A stretch of DNA of 64,000 nucleotides from Pseudo-nitzschia pungens (lineage: Eukaryota > Bacillariophyta > Bacillariophyceae > Bacillariales > Bacillariaceae), in contig CM074758.1 of assembly GCA_037355855.1 (NCBI GenBank), positions 2,205,001-2,269,000 on the forward strand. The letters are read 5' to 3'. The position numbers and the translations under genes were made by a program. Positions 62,692 through 64,000 of this stretch are shown here, one piece after another; the stretch's first letter is position 1; each line of letters opens with the position of its first letter. The notes below the pieces were generated by a model, which saw only the letters and a list, made by a program, of their open reading frames with translations, ran no database searches and had not been told where the DNA came from.

Positions 62692-64000
62692 ATGCATATA
62701 TCGGGTCAAGAAAAAGATAAGAGCTACCAGTTTATGGTTAAGCCATCGCCAACTAAAAACAGTCGTGACCAAAAAAAATACGAAGACAAAAATACAAGAA
62801 GGTCGGGCGAAAGAAAATGTGATCTAGTAGAGCGAGAGAAACACGGCTCGAAACCTTACAGAAGTCAAAGACGCTCTAGATCCTCCACCAGAAGTAGCAG
62901 CGATCGTGAGCTGCCGGATCTAGTTAGAAGTAACTCAGGTCTGAGCAGTTGCAGTAGCACATATAGCTATCACATTTCGAGTCAAAACCTTTTGCAAAAT
63001 AATTGTTCGAGTCTAAGTTTCAGTGGCAGCTCCAGTAGTTTGAGCAGCAGTCTCCACGACAACAACAGCAACAACATTGCTTGTGATGAAGGTGGAAAGA
63101 AAGAATTTGACATCATTGACTTAGTCAGTGATATTGAAGATGACGATGAAGACAACAATTCTCTCATCGTGCGTCCAGTACATTTAGCAGTAGATGGAAA
63201 TGGGCAAAATTCTCAATCGTCAACTATTCCGACCAAATCAAAACAAAGTGATCAGAAAGTCACCCGTGAACGAAGTGAACATGATAGTATAGGCAGTCAT
63301 CATCGGAATCCAGATCCGAGAAAAGCCAGAAACTATTGGGAGTCCCAGAATTTGGAATTTGAGCGTGAAATGTCATCGTACAATAACCTCGAGGGAGTTT
63401 ACAGATCGGGATCTAGTTTTAAAAGAATTGGAGGCACTGATTCTAGACAGGGCAATATTCCAAAGCTGAACAAGAATTCAAAACAGAAAGATAACGCAAA
63501 CGTGATCTCGAAGACCGGTCGCGGACAAAGCTATTGTAAAGGTCAAGATAATCGGAATGGAGTAAGCAACCGATCTCGTAGTCAACGAGGTGTGAGGCGA
63601 ACAACGAGTGAGAGTGGCGGCTTTGAGAAGTTTCGTGCTAAATCTACGAAGGACCAACATCGACGTCAACGTGGCATTAGGCGGGCAAAAAGTGCTTCAA
63701 GTGCAGATGACAATTGTTGCGATCAATTCAGGGATCAGCCTCGAAGCCGCAGGAGTATTGAGCGAACCCAAAGCTCTCGTAGTGTTCGGAATCATGATTT
63801 GATTCGCACGCAAAGGAGATGTAAAAGTATTGAAAGACACGTAGAACGGGATTCAACAGTCAAGACCTTTGAGTCAGAGTCACAGGAGGGGTTAAGAATG
63901 TTGTTCGGACAAACAACTCGTTGCTTAACTCGTTGCGTGGACGAAGAAACAGTGATTACAAAGAACACAAGTCTGAAATCAATTACAGAGAAGGCTAACT
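62692..64000 (+). CDS. RS/Ser-Arg-rich protein, 5' part (runs off the window)
   Basis: An open frame from ATG 62692 (in-frame TGA 6 bases upstream) continues for 436 codons to the window end without a stop. A second in-frame ATG lies at 62734. Early residues are Lys/Arg/Ser-rich (RSQRRSRSSTRSSSDRE), followed by a Ser-rich patch, an acidic patch (DLVSDIEDDDEDNN), then repeated Arg-rich units with RSRSQRGVRRTTS, RRQRGIRRAKSAS and RSRRSIERTQSSRS. These Ser-Arg units recur with a loose RR-S spacing and look like kinase targets. No domain is recognised in the visible part. It could be a nuclear RS-type or membrane-tail regulatory protein; the missing C-terminus would decide. Confidence 0.7.
   Translation, partial: MHISGQEKDKSYQFMVKPSPTKNSRDQKKYEDKNTRRSGERKCDLVEREKHGSKPYRSQRRSRSSTRSSSDRELPDLVRSNSGLSSCSSTYSYHISSQNLLQNNCSSLSFSGSSSSLSSSLHDNNSNNIACDEGGKKEFDIIDLVSDIEDDDEDNNSLIVRPVHLAVDGNGQNSQSSTIPTKSKQSDQKVTRERSEHDSIGSHHRNPDPRKARNYWESQNLEFEREMSSYNNLEGVYRSGSSFKRIGGTDSRQGNIPKLNKNSKQKDNANVISKTGRGQSYCKGQDNRNGVSNRSRSQRGVRRTTSESGGFEKFRAKSTKDQHRRQRGIRRAKSASSADDNCCDQFRDQPRSRRSIERTQSSRSVRNHDLIRTQRRCKSIERHVERDSTVKTFESESQEGLRMLFGQTTRCLTRCVDEETVITKNTSLKSITEKAN

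Overview
The window looks like nuclear DNA of a diatom (stramenopile), probably a raphid pennate; I could not name the species. The evidence is: short GT-AG introns (about 95-300 nt) in otherwise compact genes; two proteins with bipartite plastid targeting, a signal peptide ending in a Phe at the predicted cleavage site (VSG|FASRR and VDA|FATVK, ASAFAP-like); a cyclin of the diatom-expanded type; and a wholly eukaryotic gene set (Mediator, VAC14, UVRAG, NEMF, COQ8, mTERF). There is no operon structure, phage or CRISPR. Where a gene has introns, I rebuilt the exons by eye from splice-site consensus, reading phase and family conservation; exon coordinates are given in the entries. No transcript data were available.

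Layout. 1-10 kb: end of an unknown gene, an MIT-domain protein (-), a DUF3605 protein (+), a plastid-targeted fused anthranilate synthase trpE/G (-), and an acidic RING/U-box-like protein (+) followed by a DGN/DGK minisatellite. 10-20 kb: UVRAG/VPS38 (+) tail-to-tail with VAC14 (-), then MED17 (-). 21-29 kb: a COQ8-family kinase (+), an oxoglutarate-type mitochondrial carrier (-), an mTERF protein (+) and a plastid membrane protein (-). 30-41 kb: REXO-type RNA exonuclease (+), WDR6/Rtt10 (+), an HTTM/gamma-carboxylase-like membrane protein (-) and an exostosin-like glycosyltransferase (-). 43-52 kb: a coiled-coil protein (+), NEMF/Rqc2 (-) and a diatom-type cyclin (-). 52-64 kb: a small inverted-repeat element, a coiled-coil protein with a frame break (+), an ENTH/epsin protein (-), an RRM plus zinc-knuckle protein (+), a WD40 protein (-) preceded by a long hairpin, and an RS-rich ORF running off the end (+).

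Most genes are unrelated housekeeping genes. The one clear functional neighbourhood is the UVRAG-VAC14 pair, whose products act in consecutive phosphoinositide steps (PI3P synthesis and PI(3,5)P2 synthesis). The most notable signals not explained by genes are: an exact 10-mer (GTAAGGTTAC or its complement) found at least 12 times, always outside exons; a 421-445 bp terminal-inverted-repeat element; a 39-bp-arm hairpin abutting a start codon; and three genes whose plausible reading frame is interrupted (trpE/G, the RING-like gene and the gene at 53.8 kb). Those three could be assembly indels or real frame breaks.
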